38,718 bases of DNA from Clostridiaceae bacterium (GTDB lineage: Bacteria; Bacillota; Clostridia; Saccharofermentanales; DTU023), in assembly GCA_012521015.1 (NCBI GenBank), contig JAAYNE010000146.1:1-38718 (forward strand), written 5' to 3'. Position 1 is the stretch's first letter; every line of letters begins with the position of its first letter. The notes under the pieces are model-generated. The model was not told the DNA's origin, did not search any database, and saw only the letters and a program-made list of their open reading frames with translations. Below, one piece after another: positions 8,723-17,705 of the stretch. Made by a program: the position numbers and the translations under genes.

Positions 8723-9256
8723 ATGAAAAACAAGCTAAATAACACGGATCGTAAACAATTGGATAATCGCTATCAAACAATCGTTCATCCGTTGCCACCT
8801 TTTTATCGACCCAATTCTCGAGTTTTAATTTTAGGAAGTTTCCCTTCGATCAAAACTCGTGAGATGGGTTTCTTTTATGGGCATCCGCAAAATCGTTTTT
8901 GGCCGATTTTGGCAAATTTGTTCGAAGATGAAATACCTCAGACTTTAGAGCAACGCAAAGAATTTTTGCAACGTTACCAGATTGCGGCATGGGACACTAT
9001 TTATCAATGTGACATTATCGGATCAAGTGACAGCAGTATCAGAAATGTTGTACCAACTGATCTCAAACCGATTATCAAACAAAGTTTAATTACTCAAATT
9101 TTCACCAATGGGGGTACTTCGGATAAATATTACAAACAATATCATGAAAAACTGCTTGGAATCAAAGCTATAAAGCTATCTAGCAGTAGTCCTGCCAATG
9201 CCAGATTTTCTTTAGAAAGATTAATCGAAGAATGGAAGATTATTCTCGATTTTTAA
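8723..9256 (+). CDS. DNA-deoxyinosine glycosylase / uracil-DNA glycosylase-fold protein
   Basis: The 177-residue protein has the pattern of the hypoxanthine-DNA glycosylase branch of the UDG superfamily. VLILGSFPS (motif A region, about 33-41) is followed by FFYGHPQNRFWP (about 51-62) and AAWDTI, with the C-terminal SSSSPANARFS serving as motif B. Such enzymes remove deaminated bases (hypoxanthine, uracil) from DNA and start base excision repair. Its 3' end overlaps the convergent acetyltransferase gene by 36 bases. A GAGAGG site lies about 10 bases before the ATG. Confidence 0.83.
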   Translation: MKNKLNNTDRKQLDNRYQTIVHPLPPFYRPNSRVLILGSFPSIKTREMGFFYGHPQNRFWPILANLFEDEIPQTLEQRKEFLQRYQIAAWDTIYQCDIIGSSDSSIRNVVPTDLKPIIKQSLITQIFTNGGTSDKYYKQYHEKLLGIKAIKLSSSSPANARFSLERLIEEWKIILDF

Positions 9257-9682
9257 CAGCATTTGAATATGAGGAATATTATCTTCCAAGTATTCGTCTG
9301 AATCCTGAACAAAACCGCTTTTTTCATAAAAGCCTTTTGCATAAACTTGCGAACTTATTCGAATAGAGTCTGCATTATAATATTTTACCGCAGCTGCTAT
9401 CGCCTCTTGCATCAGCTGATAACCGAGATTAACACCGCGTTCTATGGTAATGACTCTGCCGATTGCAACCTCTTCGAAAGCCACACCACGATCTAAGACG
9501 CGACAATATGCTTGAATACCCCTGTCATTTTCCAGCCACACATGAATTGCATCCTGATCTTTATCGTCGAGATCTTGATAAGGACAGTTTTGTTCTACGA
9601 CAAAAATGGCGGCTCGGACTTGTAAAATCTGATAAAGTTCAGTCTTGCTCAACATATCAAAGTGTTTAATCACTGTTTTCAT
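9221..9682 (-). CDS. ElaA-like GNAT N-acetyltransferase
   Basis: The 153-residue protein has the ElaA pattern. The N-terminal LYQILQVRAAIFVVEQNCPYQDLDDKD segment (about 16-42) is highly characteristic, followed by IHVWLEN, AYCRVL and the acetyl-CoA region IGRVITIERGVNLGYQLM, with SQVYAKGFYEKSGF near the end. ElaA proteins are GNAT acetyltransferases of unknown substrate. The gene follows the Nudix gene on the same strand with a 16-base gap, so the two are probably co-transcribed. Its 3' end overlaps the end of the convergent DNA glycosylase gene. Confidence 0.85.
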   Translation of the reverse strand: MKTVIKHFDMLSKTELYQILQVRAAIFVVEQNCPYQDLDDKDQDAIHVWLENDRGIQAYCRVLDRGVAFEEVAIGRVITIERGVNLGYQLMQEAIAAAVKYYNADSIRISSQVYAKGFYEKSGFVQDSDEYLEDNIPHIQMLLKIENNLPFFD

Positions 9683-9698
9683 CTAAAACCCCAATTTC

Positions 9699-10136
9699 TC
9701 ATTCTTCCGTTAATTCCAACATTAATTTATCAAGAATTTCTTTGTCAGCAGGGGTAAATTCAAAATTCGGAATTTCTTCTCTTCTTATCCAGCGCATATC
9801 TATATGTTCAAGCATCCGGGGTGGACCACTATCTTCAGTTAGGGACACATTGAATAAAATTAATCTAACCAAAATTTCCGGATATTGATAAACTACTTCC
9901 ATATAAATATCACCAACCTCAATATCAATCGCCAATTCTTCCCGGCATTCTCTGATCAGAGCTTGTTCTCTGGTTTCTCCGGGATCAACTTTCCCGCCAA
10001 CGAATTCATAAAGCAAAGGCCTGGTTTTATCAGGCGGTCTTTGACAAATTAAAAAACGATCGTCACACCAAATCAAAGCAGCTACTACTTCAGGAATTTC
10101 TTTGTTTCTCATAGCTTTCATTTTCTCTATATGCAT
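9699..10136 (-). CDS. Nudix hydrolase (MutT-like)
   Basis: The protein of about 145 residues carries a complete Nudix box. It begins at GGKVDPGETREQALIRECRE and continues EL, fitting GX5EX7REUXEEXGU with both metal-binding Glu residues. The N-terminal VVAALIWCDDRFLICQRP and the overall size fit the MutT/8-oxo-dGTP diphosphatase group, which cleans the nucleotide pool or cleaves related nucleoside diphosphates. Its neighbour on the other strand is a DNA glycosylase. The start is uncertain: ATGs at 10136, 10121 and 10112 and a TTG at 10142 are in frame, and none has a strong ribosome site. Confidence 0.85.
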   Translation of the reverse strand: MHIEKMKAMRNKEIPEVVAALIWCDDRFLICQRPPDKTRPLLYEFVGGKVDPGETREQALIRECREELAIDIEVGDIYMEVVYQYPEILVRLILFNVSLTEDSGPPRMLEHIDMRWIRREEIPNFEFTPADKEILDKLMLELTEE

Positions 10137-10316
10137 TAGCAAAACAATAATTATATAATTGAATTAATATTTTAGATTATTTCAGCAAAAACTCAATAAT
10201 ATGGAGCCTAAATATGTTTATATAATTTGCTTAATAACTTAAGTAAGATGTTTGTCGGTTTATTGACAGAATAAATCGTCTCAACATTTCAAAGGTGTAA
10301 ATATTCGGAGGATACA

Positions 10317-11279
10317 ATGGATAAACAAAAATTTGATCAATTGGTTGATAGTTTTGCATCAAGTATCGATAAAAACGGCAATAATCTTCAGATGCATTCG
10401 TTTGCGATCAAGCAAAACAGCACTTGTTTCCTATATAGATTCAATCAACGTACCAAATCTTCGGATGTCAGAAGTCTCAGCAAAACTGTACTGGCACTTG
10501 CTGCCGGTAAAGTTATTGATCTTGCTCAACAAGGAGTTTATCCGGAATTCAATGAAGACAGCCTGATTTTTCCAATAATTGAAAATGCAGTTAATCTCAC
10601 TAATCAAGCTAATCGGGAATATCTGGAGAAAATTAAAATCAAGCACCTTCTGACCCACACTGTCGGTTACGACAAAATACTTCTGATGCGAGGCGATATT
10701 AAAAATATGGATCCTTTTACCTATCTCGATTATCTGGTAAATTATCCGATCAAATATGAACCGGGCAAAATTCATCTTTATTCTAATGCAGGTTTTTATC
10801 TATTGTCTGTTGTCTTGCAAGAATTTATCAAAGAAGATTTGTTCACCTTTATCGAGCAAGAATTATTCGAACCTTTAGCTATCAAAGATGCAACATGGGT
10901 AAAATACGGTAATTATCTTGCCGGTGCAACCAGACTTTGGCTTCAGCCAGAGGATTTAATAAAAATCGGAGAATTATTGTTGAATAAGGGCACCTGGCAA
11001 GAAAAACATATTTTGCCTAAATCATGGATCGAAAATATGACCGCAATCAAAGAATATTCTTCAAACTTTGATCCGACCGTGCGAAAATATTTATACTACT
11101 ACGCTTACGGCTACGGCATTTGGATCGCCAAAGAAAACCTGTTTTTCGCTTCCGGTACAGACGGTCAATACATAGTTGTCATCCCTGAGAAAAATGCAAT
11201 TATTGTAACTCAGGCTGAGCAAAAAGATACCATGCCAATTAAACAAATCATCGATCAAATTATTGCTTATGATTTATAA
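10317..11279 (+). CDS. Serine hydrolase, beta-lactamase/penicillin-binding fold
   Basis: The 320-residue protein is of the class C beta-lactamase-like (PF00144) family. The catalytic motif SxxK is SLSK (S53, K56), the second motif YxN is YSN (155-157), and the third element is SGTDGQ near residue 281 in place of KTG. HLLTHTVGYDK (110-120) is the family's usual segment before the Tyr motif. There is no signal peptide, so it is probably a cytoplasmic esterase or peptidase-type hydrolase rather than a secreted lactamase. A GGAGG site precedes the ATG and a strong terminator follows, so it is monocistronic. The substrate is unknown. Confidence 0.84.
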   Translation: MDKQKFDQLVDSFASSIDKNGNNLQMHSFAIKQNSTCFLYRFNQRTKSSDVRSLSKTVLALAAGKVIDLAQQGVYPEFNEDSLIFPIIENAVNLTNQANREYLEKIKIKHLLTHTVGYDKILLMRGDIKNMDPFTYLDYLVNYPIKYEPGKIHLYSNAGFYLLSVVLQEFIKEDLFTFIEQELFEPLAIKDATWVKYGNYLAGATRLWLQPEDLIKIGELLLNKGTWQEKHILPKSWIENMTAIKEYSSNFDPTVRKYLYYYAYGYGIWIAKENLFFASGTDGQYIVVIPEKNAIIVTQAEQKDTMPIKQIIDQIIAYDL

Positions 11280-11317
11280 AAATCATCATTAATAATAACG
11301 AAACACACTGTCACGAA

Positions 11318-11346
11318 CCCGATACTGAAAAAGTATCGGGTTTTTT
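11318..11346 (+). terminator. Rho-independent terminator of the serine hydrolase gene
   Basis: A perfect 9-bp stem, CCCGATACT (11318-11326) with AGTATCGGG (11332-11340), closes a GAAAA loop and is followed by six T. It lies 38 bases after the stop codon. Confidence 0.92.
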
Positions 11347-11775
11347 GTTCAACAAGACGCTTAAATTAATCGAAAAATCCTCAAAATCTGCAAACATTTT
11401 TAAAATAGTGACAAATGCTCACACTACAAAAGAACAATATTGTATTACAATAAATGATATAGAAATATATTATCTGCGTATAAAGAGCAGTGAAGATGAA
11501 TTGCAGACCGATTACAAAAGAAAAAACGCAGGGAGACAGTGTCTAACTGGTGAGTTTCGATAGTTGCAATGCGGCCACCTTTGATAAAAAACCAAAGTTG
11601 ATCGTTTATAGCTTCGAAGTTCTCTCCAATCACGATTTCTTGCAATTGCAGATATGAACAGAAGCTTAGTCCGCCGGTATAAGGACAAAATGATAGTGAC
11701 AGAGTTTGGATTTTAAGAAATCATGAGACCATTGCTCGAAGCAACATATTAAAACGGTCCAGGAGGAAATAAATA
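11347..11775. other. Intergenic region before the surface protein, no convincing gene
   Basis: About 430 bases hold only short ORFs (up to 72 codons) on both strands with no ribosome site and no family motif I can recognise. The base composition shifts from AT-rich to more G+C-rich from about 11545. It may be the edge of acquired DNA or a decayed gene. The downstream end carries the AGGAGG ribosome site and presumably the promoter of the surface-protein gene. Confidence 0.4.
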
Positions 11776-13164
11776 ATGAAAAGAAAAATTATTACAGCAC
11801 TGCTTGTGCTCTGTATGTTGCTTGCGCTATCTCCGCTTACGGTGATGGCAGGACCACCATGGATCGAATCGATCTACGTTGATCCGCCCAGGTGCGCGGC
11901 CGGGGCAGAAGTGAAGCTGCGTGTTTGGAATGCGGAGCCGGAGGGTTCAGACTGGTCGAATGAACAGTACCAGATCAAAGATCCGGGAACCACTAATGCC
12001 ACAGTGACTCTTGATGGCATGTTTTATGCCACATCGTCCGGCACAGCGACCGTAAAGGTCACCGTCTTTGATATAGGACGCGGGGGCAATTTCGTGCAAG
12101 ACGTGAAAATCACTGTATATGAACAGATTAACATCACTACGCAAAGTCTGCCTAACGGACAGGTCGGTGTCCCTTATGTTGCGAACTTGGAGGCAACAGG
12201 TTCGCCCAAGTACTGGCACTGGGACTCTGTAACCGAGCTGCCGCCGGGACTGGATTTAGTGGACAAGAGCGAAACAGCCACGATAGAAGGCACCCCCGCA
12301 AAGAGCGGAACATATAATATCTACGTTGAAGCGTCTAACAACTTTACGGATGCACGAACCTACTTTAGCATCGAAATTGCTCCGGCATCTCCGGACCCCA
12401 CATCGACGTCCACAACCACTACGACGTCTACATCCACAACTTCGTCCGGAACCGAGCCAAGCGGAACCACTTCGACCCCCACGACTATACCCACGTCTAC
12501 AACTACACCCACGACCACACCGACGCCGACGACCATAACCACTACGACGTCTACGTCCACAACTTCGTCCGGGAGCGAGCCAAGCGGGACCACTCCGACC
12601 CCCACGACCATACCCATGTCTACAACTACACCCACGTCCACAACCACACAGGCGTCCGGAACTGACCCGACTGGGACAGATCCTACTAAGACTGATCCGG
12701 GCGACTATTCCGGAGTTAAATTGCTTCAACAACCTCCGGCATGGACTAAAGGTTCAAACGAATCTGCCAGCTTCACCTCAAATGCAGATTTTAAAGACTT
12801 CTTACATGTCAAGGTAGACAATGAAATAGTAGATGAATCCAACTATGATGTGAAAGAAGGCTCGATAATTGTAACCTTCAGACCCTCATACCTCGAGACC
12901 CTTTCTACAGGTAAGCACCCGGTAGAAATTGTGTCTGCATCAGGTTCTGGGCACGGTACAGTTTCTGCTCACGGTATAATTGAAATCAAAGCACAAGTTG
13001 ATCAGGAAGAGGTTCAAGTAACTAAAGCAAGCGATTCTACAACTAAATCCAATGATGCCACACCAAAAACCGGAGAGAGCAGCGGATATTATCCCTGGCT
13101 GGCATTGATACTTTTATCTGCAGGCGGATTAATCTTCTTAGTTCGTAGGAAGAGAGTATCGTAA
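11776..13164 (+). CDS. Secreted Thr/Ser/Pro-rich surface protein with LPXTG-like anchor
   Basis: The 462-residue protein starts with a signal peptide (about 1-25, ending near VMA). Two Ig-like regions follow: a Big-2-like domain (about 26-117) and a putative-Ig (He_PIG-like) domain with GQVGVPY and PPGLDL (about 120-208). Residues about 210-310 are an extended Thr/Ser/Pro stalk, followed by a further beta-rich domain (about 315-410). The C-terminus has TPKTG (429-433, an LPXTG variant), a hydrophobic segment and RRKR, as expected for sortase anchoring. A strong AGGAGG site and a following terminator make it a single-gene unit. The 5' two-thirds use G+C-rich codons unlike the neighbours, suggesting transfer. 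The role is probably adhesion or wall decoration; this is inference. Confidence 0.8.
   Translation: MKRKIITALLVLCMLLALSPLTVMAGPPWIESIYVDPPRCAAGAEVKLRVWNAEPEGSDWSNEQYQIKDPGTTNATVTLDGMFYATSSGTATVKVTVFDIGRGGNFVQDVKITVYEQINITTQSLPNGQVGVPYVANLEATGSPKYWHWDSVTELPPGLDLVDKSETATIEGTPAKSGTYNIYVEASNNFTDARTYFSIEIAPASPDPTSTSTTTTTSTSTTSSGTEPSGTTSTPTTIPTSTTTPTTTPTPTTITTTTSTSTTSSGSEPSGTTPTPTTIPMSTTTPTSTTTQASGTDPTGTDPTKTDPGDYSGVKLLQQPPAWTKGSNESASFTSNADFKDFLHVKVDNEIVDESNYDVKEGSIIVTFRPSYLETLSTGKHPVEIVSASGSGHGTVSAHGIIEIKAQVDQEEVQVTKASDSTTKSNDATPKTGESSGYYPWLALILLSAGGLIFLVRRKRVS
12418..12640. repeat. Imperfect long repeat encoding the Thr-rich stalk
   Basis: A stretch of about 95 bases starting at 12418 recurs at 12541 (offset 123 bp) with few changes. 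Within it are shorter ACG/ACC-rich runs. It encodes two copies of a Thr-Ser-rich segment each containing SSG(T/S)EPSGT. Both copies are in frame with each other. Confidence 0.85.
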
Positions 13165-13211
13165 GAAAGAGATTAGATAAAACCTGTTTGACATGATAGT
13201 TAAAACTGAAG

Positions 13212-13244
13212 AGGAGCTGAAGATCTTTCTGCTCCTTTTTTTTT
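13212..13244 (+). terminator. Rho-independent terminator of the surface-protein gene
   Basis: AGGAGC (13212-13217) pairs with GCTCCT (13231-13236). The stem continues after one mismatch with GAA/TTC pairs, and nine T in all follow. It ends about 50 bases past the stop and lies next to the convergent methionine gene. Confidence 0.88.
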
Positions 13245-13258
13245 GATATCTGTTAAGG

Positions 13259-15091
13259 TTATGATATCTTGTCAGATTTCCATTCTTGACATAACCGGGC
13301 AGTCAGATGGGTTCTTTGGAATGGTGTTATCAAATAAAAACCGTCTGTTACTTTGCTCAAATTTGTCATAATTTCACGAGAGATTTCCAATGCTATTTTT
13401 TCGGATTGTTCACGATTGAGATTTACATAACGCTTGATTATTTCATCCGGTACATCCATTCCCGACATTTCATATTTCATAAATAGTGCATTTTTTTCAC
13501 TGACTAAGGGCATTATTCCTGCTAAAAATTTTGCTCGATCTCCTAAATCTTGTTTAGCAAGCATTAGATTTTCTTTGCCACGTTCGGTGAAAATCGGCTG
13601 GGTCAAAAATACCTGAGCTCCGGATTCAACTTTGCGGTTTGCTTTTTTCAATTCCGCACTAAAATTGGGTACATTAACATTTATGGCAGCACATAAAACA
13701 AAAGGCTGTACCAGCTCTTGATTAAGTTGAGAAATATAACGTAAAAGACTTTGAGAATTTACATTGAAAACTGATTTGATTTGATTGCGATCTTCCAAAG
13801 GAATCGGATCACCGGTAACTGCCAATATCTGATGTACATCACAAGTAGCCAGACCGAGCAAAAGTGAATGAATAGCAAATAAATTACGGTCGCGACAAGT
13901 AAAATGTGGTAAAACTTCAATTCCCAATTCCTGTTTGATGCGTGACGCCATTAAAGCACTGTCAATTCTGGTTTGACCGTTCGGATTATCGGCAATCGTC
14001 ATCAAATCCATACCCGCATCTTTTAATTGAACCACTTTTTCGAGATATGTTTTTACATTTGCTTTAATAGGTGTATCATATTCGATTGCTACAATTTGTT
14101 CACCTGTCAAAAGTCTTTCATACCAAGATTTTTTAGAAATATCCGTCTTAGAACTTGGCTGTTCAGAAACCACGAACTCTAATTTAGAATCAATTTTTTT
14201 TGCTATAACCGGTTTTTGATTTTTGAACAGATCAGCCAATGCTCTGATATCAAGAGGATTTGTTCCGCAACAACCTCCTAATTGATAAGCACCGTTATCC
14301 CATGCTCTTTGGCATGATTCGGCAAAATATTTTGCTTCTGCACCACCTCGGCCGCGGCCCAAATCCCGCTCCGGTAAACCTGAATTAGGTCCGAAGAAAC
14401 AAAATTTTGAAAATTGTGAATGTTCGGCAAAAACCTGACCTAATTGCGTAGGCCCCAAAGTGCAGTTTAAGCCGGTAAATGTAATCTCATCTATTTTTTC
14501 AGCTTGTGCTAAAAGTTCTCTTAGGCTTAATCCTATACGGGTAAAACCATTCTGATTTACACTGAAAGAAACTGTAATTTTGGCATTCGGATTATAAGAT
14601 TTTATCAACTTAATTGCAGGGATTAAATCTACTAGCTGTTCCTGTGTTTCAAATATATATTCTTCTACAACGACATCAATAAAAATCTTAACCAAATCAA
14701 GATAGGCTTGTTGGTTTTGTACTTGAAGGTTATCTGCTAAACCTGATTGTAAGACGTAATACGGTCCGATATCGGCTACTACTTTCACTGTATCTTGTGT
14801 TTTTAATTCATATATGGCTTCATTTGCTAAATGCCAGGCAGCCATAACCATTTGCTTAACCTGATCGGCCGATTTTTTCAACATTAAAGGAAAAGCTGCA
14901 AATGTATTGGTTTTGATCCGCGTCGCACCGGCTTTAATATAAGCATGATGAATTTGTTTGATGCGATCCGGATTGGATAAATTTACTGCCTCCAACAAAG
15001 AATAATCTTCACGATAAAGCCAGCGATAATAGGTTCCCATCGCTCCGTCATATATAACCGGAGCATTCTTAGCTGTAGAATCAGAATTCAT
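13259..15091 (-). CDS. Bifunctional homocysteine S-methyltransferase / methylenetetrahydrofolate reductase
   Basis: The 610-residue fusion has an N-terminal homocysteine methyltransferase domain (about 1-310). It has zinc-ligand motifs GLNCT (C210) and GGCCGT (C274, C275). The C-terminal MetF-type methylene-THF reductase domain (about 325-610) shows VAIEYDTP, HFTCRDRN and LAVTGDP. The same fusion is known in Bacillus (YitJ). It supplies methyl-THF and can carry a methyl group to homocysteine. The start at 15091 is chosen because AAGGAGG sits 9 bases upstream; a longer in-frame ORF reaches 15154 but runs deep into MetH. It overlaps the end of metH by 11 bases, so translation is coupled. Confidence 0.88.
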   Translation of the reverse strand: MNSDSTAKNAPVIYDGAMGTYYRWLYREDYSLLEAVNLSNPDRIKQIHHAYIKAGATRIKTNTFAAFPLMLKKSADQVKQMVMAAWHLANEAIYELKTQDTVKVVADIGPYYVLQSGLADNLQVQNQQAYLDLVKIFIDVVVEEYIFETQEQLVDLIPAIKLIKSYNPNAKITVSFSVNQNGFTRIGLSLRELLAQAEKIDEITFTGLNCTLGPTQLGQVFAEHSQFSKFCFFGPNSGLPERDLGRGRGGAEAKYFAESCQRAWDNGAYQLGGCCGTNPLDIRALADLFKNQKPVIAKKIDSKLEFVVSEQPSSKTDISKKSWYERLLTGEQIVAIEYDTPIKANVKTYLEKVVQLKDAGMDLMTIADNPNGQTRIDSALMASRIKQELGIEVLPHFTCRDRNLFAIHSLLLGLATCDVHQILAVTGDPIPLEDRNQIKSVFNVNSQSLLRYISQLNQELVQPFVLCAAINVNVPNFSAELKKANRKVESGAQVFLTQPIFTERGKENLMLAKQDLGDRAKFLAGIMPLVSEKNALFMKYEMSGMDVPDEIIKRYVNLNREQSEKIALEISREIMTNLSKVTDGFYLITPFQRTHLTARLCQEWKSDKIS

Positions 15092-17645
15092 TACCAAAAA
15101 CCTCCTTCGCCACATCAACACTACTTTTCGCATTTTGACAATAGTAATCTGCACCTATTGATTTGGCATAGTCTTCGGTTAACACTGCACCCCCAACCAT
15201 AATTTTACAATCAGGCTGTTCCGGATTTAAAAGTTTAATCGTTGCCTCCATTGCCGGCAAGGTCGATGTCATCAATGCGGAAAGACCTACTAATTTAACA
15301 TTCTCCGCTTTAACTGCCTCTAAAATTCTTGCAGGAGCAACATCGTTGCCTAAATCACGAATTATATAATCATAGTTTTCCAAAACAGTTTTGACAATAT
15401 TTTTGCCTATATCATGAATATCGCCTTCAACTGTAGCAACTACAATAATAGGTTTAGAATCGGCGACTTCTTTTGCTGATTTTTGTTTGTTGTGTGCTGA
15501 GTCCGCAACTTGAGATTGAACTTCAATTGCTTTACGAATCGGGTTCAAAGCACTTTGGGCTGCTTTTGAAGATTGGAGAAGTTGTGGCAAAAAAGTTATA
15601 CCTTCTTGATAAAGCCTGCCCACTTCATCTAAAGCAGGAATAATCTGGTCTTGGATGATATCTAAGGGATTCATCTCTGTTTGCAAAGCTTGGATTGCCA
15701 ATTGTGCCGCTTCATTTTCTAATCCCTTGATAATAACTTGCGCCAAAGACTGAGCCTCAGCCATTGAAGTTGTTGTAGCAACTGTTGCTTTAGATGTTCT
15801 GGTTGTTTGATGATTACCACTTATAATATCGCCTTTTTCTTCAACATAGGCCAAGTAGTTGGTCTGGTTCGGATCTTGGCCGAACAAAGCCATATGACCG
15901 GCTCTGGTTGCTGCTATTTCTTCATGTTCCGGATTCAAAATTGCTAAATCCAAACCGTTAGCTAATGCTTCTGCATAAAAAACCTGATTAAGTTGACGTC
16001 TTGCCGGCAAACCGAAAGAAATGTTGGAAAGACCGATGATCGTCAGTATACCTAATTTTTCTTTGACCAGCCTGATTGTACGTAAACATTCAATACCACC
16101 GGTAGGTTCAGCTGCAGCCGTCAGCACAAGGCAATCTGCAATCAGATTTTCTTTGGGCAAACCTTCATTTTCACATCGCTCTATGATTTTTTCCAAAACA
16201 ACTATTCTCTGTTCAGCAGTCTTAGGGATTCCTTGTTCATCCAGCGGCAAAACAATAACCATTGCACCATATTTTTTGGCAAGAGGTATTACCTCCGCCA
16301 TGCTCTCGGCTTTGCCGTTCATTGAATTAATGATACTGCGACCGTTAGCAAGCCTTAATCCGACTTCCAAAACATCCGCTTTATTTGAATCAATTTGCAA
16401 CGGTAAGCGACTAACAGCTTGTATTTTTTTCACGACTTCCGCCATTGCTGCTGCTTCATCTATACCCGGTAAACCGCAATTAATGTCAAGAATATCTGCA
16501 CCGGCAATTTCTTGCATAATAGCCATTTTCTGATAGGCTTCATAATTTTTGTCCGAAAGTGCCTGTTTAAGAATTTTTTTACCGGTCGGATTTAGTTGTT
16601 CACCGACAAATAACGGTTGTGTACCGATCTGAACTGTTTTGGTTGAAGAACATACCTTCGGATCTTGTTTAATTTCAGGTCTTTGAAACTTCAGGTCAGA
16701 AATATTATCGTACAATGCTTTAATATATTCAGCATTTGTACCGCAACATCCACCTAAAAATTTAACGCCCAGTATCGCAGCTTCTCGCATATTTTCTACA
16801 AATTCATCAATCGGCAAATTGTATAATCCGGTTTGCGGATCGGGTAATCCGGCATTAGGTTTCAGTAAAACCGGCACTTTACTATATTTGAGTATTTCTT
16901 TGATTAAAGGCAGTAATTGCTTTGGACCGGTTGAACAATTCAGCCCGATCACATCTGCACCGAGACTTTGAGCCAAAGTAACATACGATGCAATATCCGT
17001 ACCGCTGAAAGTTCTGCCGTTCGCTTCAAAACTCATCGAACAAATTATCGGTAAATCGGAGTTTTCTTTTACTGCTAATAAACCAATCTTCAATTCATAA
17101 AGATCCGACATTGTCTCAAACATTATCAGATCAGCACCTGACTCTTTTGCCAATTTTATTTGTCCGGCAAAATCTTGATAAGCTTGCTCAAAACTCATAC
17201 TGCCGTTCGGTTCAATCAGGGCACCTAAAGGACCACAATCAAATGCCACCAAGGGTTCTATTTGAGATTTCTTATTCTCTGAAAGAGAATCATCGTCAAG
17301 TCCGGTTGAATCAGGCTTCTGTTGTTTTACATCAGCCTGATATTCCGCTACAGCTTTTTTGGCTAATTTAATCGCTTGGGGAATCACCTGTTCAGGTGTC
17401 AAGTCCGAGGATTTCAGCTTATGAAATGATGCACCGAAAGTATTAGTCAGGATAATATCCGAGCCTGACTTAAGATATGCTTTATGAGTATCAATCACCC
17501 AATCCGGTTGGAAAAAATTCAGAGATTCCGGGGCTTCGCCAGGTTTCAGACCGCGCTTTTGGAATTCCGTACCACTGGCACCGTCCATGATTATAAAATC
17601 TTTATTAAGTAAATTTTCAAATTTGTTTTTCGCAAAATTTTTCAC
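15081..17645 (-). CDS. metH: Cobalamin-dependent methionine synthase lacking the reactivation domain
   Basis: The protein of about 854 residues has the MetH layout without the C-terminal AdoMet domain. It has a homocysteine-binding domain (1-330; zinc ligands C237, C300, C301 in GLNCSTG and GGCCGT) and a methyl-THF/pterin domain (about 345-620; DINCGLPGID, QIDS). A B12 cap (about 640-730) and a cobalamin domain follow, the latter with DIHDIG (742-747), H744 being the expected cobalt ligand. It transfers the methyl of methyl-THF to homocysteine. The missing reactivation domain is encoded by the gene just upstream. The start is taken as GTG at 17645, 5 bases after AGAGGTGG; another GTG at 17654 has no spaced ribosome site. 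Confidence 0.9.
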   Translation of the reverse strand: MKNFAKNKFENLLNKDFIIMDGASGTEFQKRGLKPGEAPESLNFFQPDWVIDTHKAYLKSGSDIILTNTFGASFHKLKSSDLTPEQVIPQAIKLAKKAVAEYQADVKQQKPDSTGLDDDSLSENKKSQIEPLVAFDCGPLGALIEPNGSMSFEQAYQDFAGQIKLAKESGADLIMFETMSDLYELKIGLLAVKENSDLPIICSMSFEANGRTFSGTDIASYVTLAQSLGADVIGLNCSTGPKQLLPLIKEILKYSKVPVLLKPNAGLPDPQTGLYNLPIDEFVENMREAAILGVKFLGGCCGTNAEYIKALYDNISDLKFQRPEIKQDPKVCSSTKTVQIGTQPLFVGEQLNPTGKKILKQALSDKNYEAYQKMAIMQEIAGADILDINCGLPGIDEAAAMAEVVKKIQAVSRLPLQIDSNKADVLEVGLRLANGRSIINSMNGKAESMAEVIPLAKKYGAMVIVLPLDEQGIPKTAEQRIVVLEKIIERCENEGLPKENLIADCLVLTAAAEPTGGIECLRTIRLVKEKLGILTIIGLSNISFGLPARRQLNQVFYAEALANGLDLAILNPEHEEIAATRAGHMALFGQDPNQTNYLAYVEEKGDIISGNHQTTRTSKATVATTTSMAEAQSLAQVIIKGLENEAAQLAIQALQTEMNPLDIIQDQIIPALDEVGRLYQEGITFLPQLLQSSKAAQSALNPIRKAIEVQSQVADSAHNKQKSAKEVADSKPIIVVATVEGDIHDIGKNIVKTVLENYDYIIRDLGNDVAPARILEAVKAENVKLVGLSALMTSTLPAMEATIKLLNPEQPDCKIMVGGAVLTEDYAKSIGADYYCQNAKSSVDVAKEVFGNEF

Positions 17646-17705
17646 AACATCCACCTCTGCTGTGTAATCATTTTTTCTTTAACTAATTTAAATCAGTCTC
17701 AATTC

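Noticed and set aside
11345-11645. Two short ORFs (72 codons plus strand, 66 codons minus strand)
   Set aside because: They have no ribosome site or recognisable family; the plus-strand one starts inside the terminator T-run.
12256-12732. Long Arg/Gly-rich open frame on the minus strand (and other frames over the same DNA)
   Set aside because: It is a by-product of the ACG/ACC-rich stalk repeat of the plus-strand surface protein, with no ribosome site and low-complexity translation.
15092-15154. Upstream extension of the homocysteine methyltransferase/MTHFR frame
   Set aside because: It lies inside metH and bypasses a strong AAGGAGG-preceded ATG; the extra residues have no similarity to the family N-terminus.
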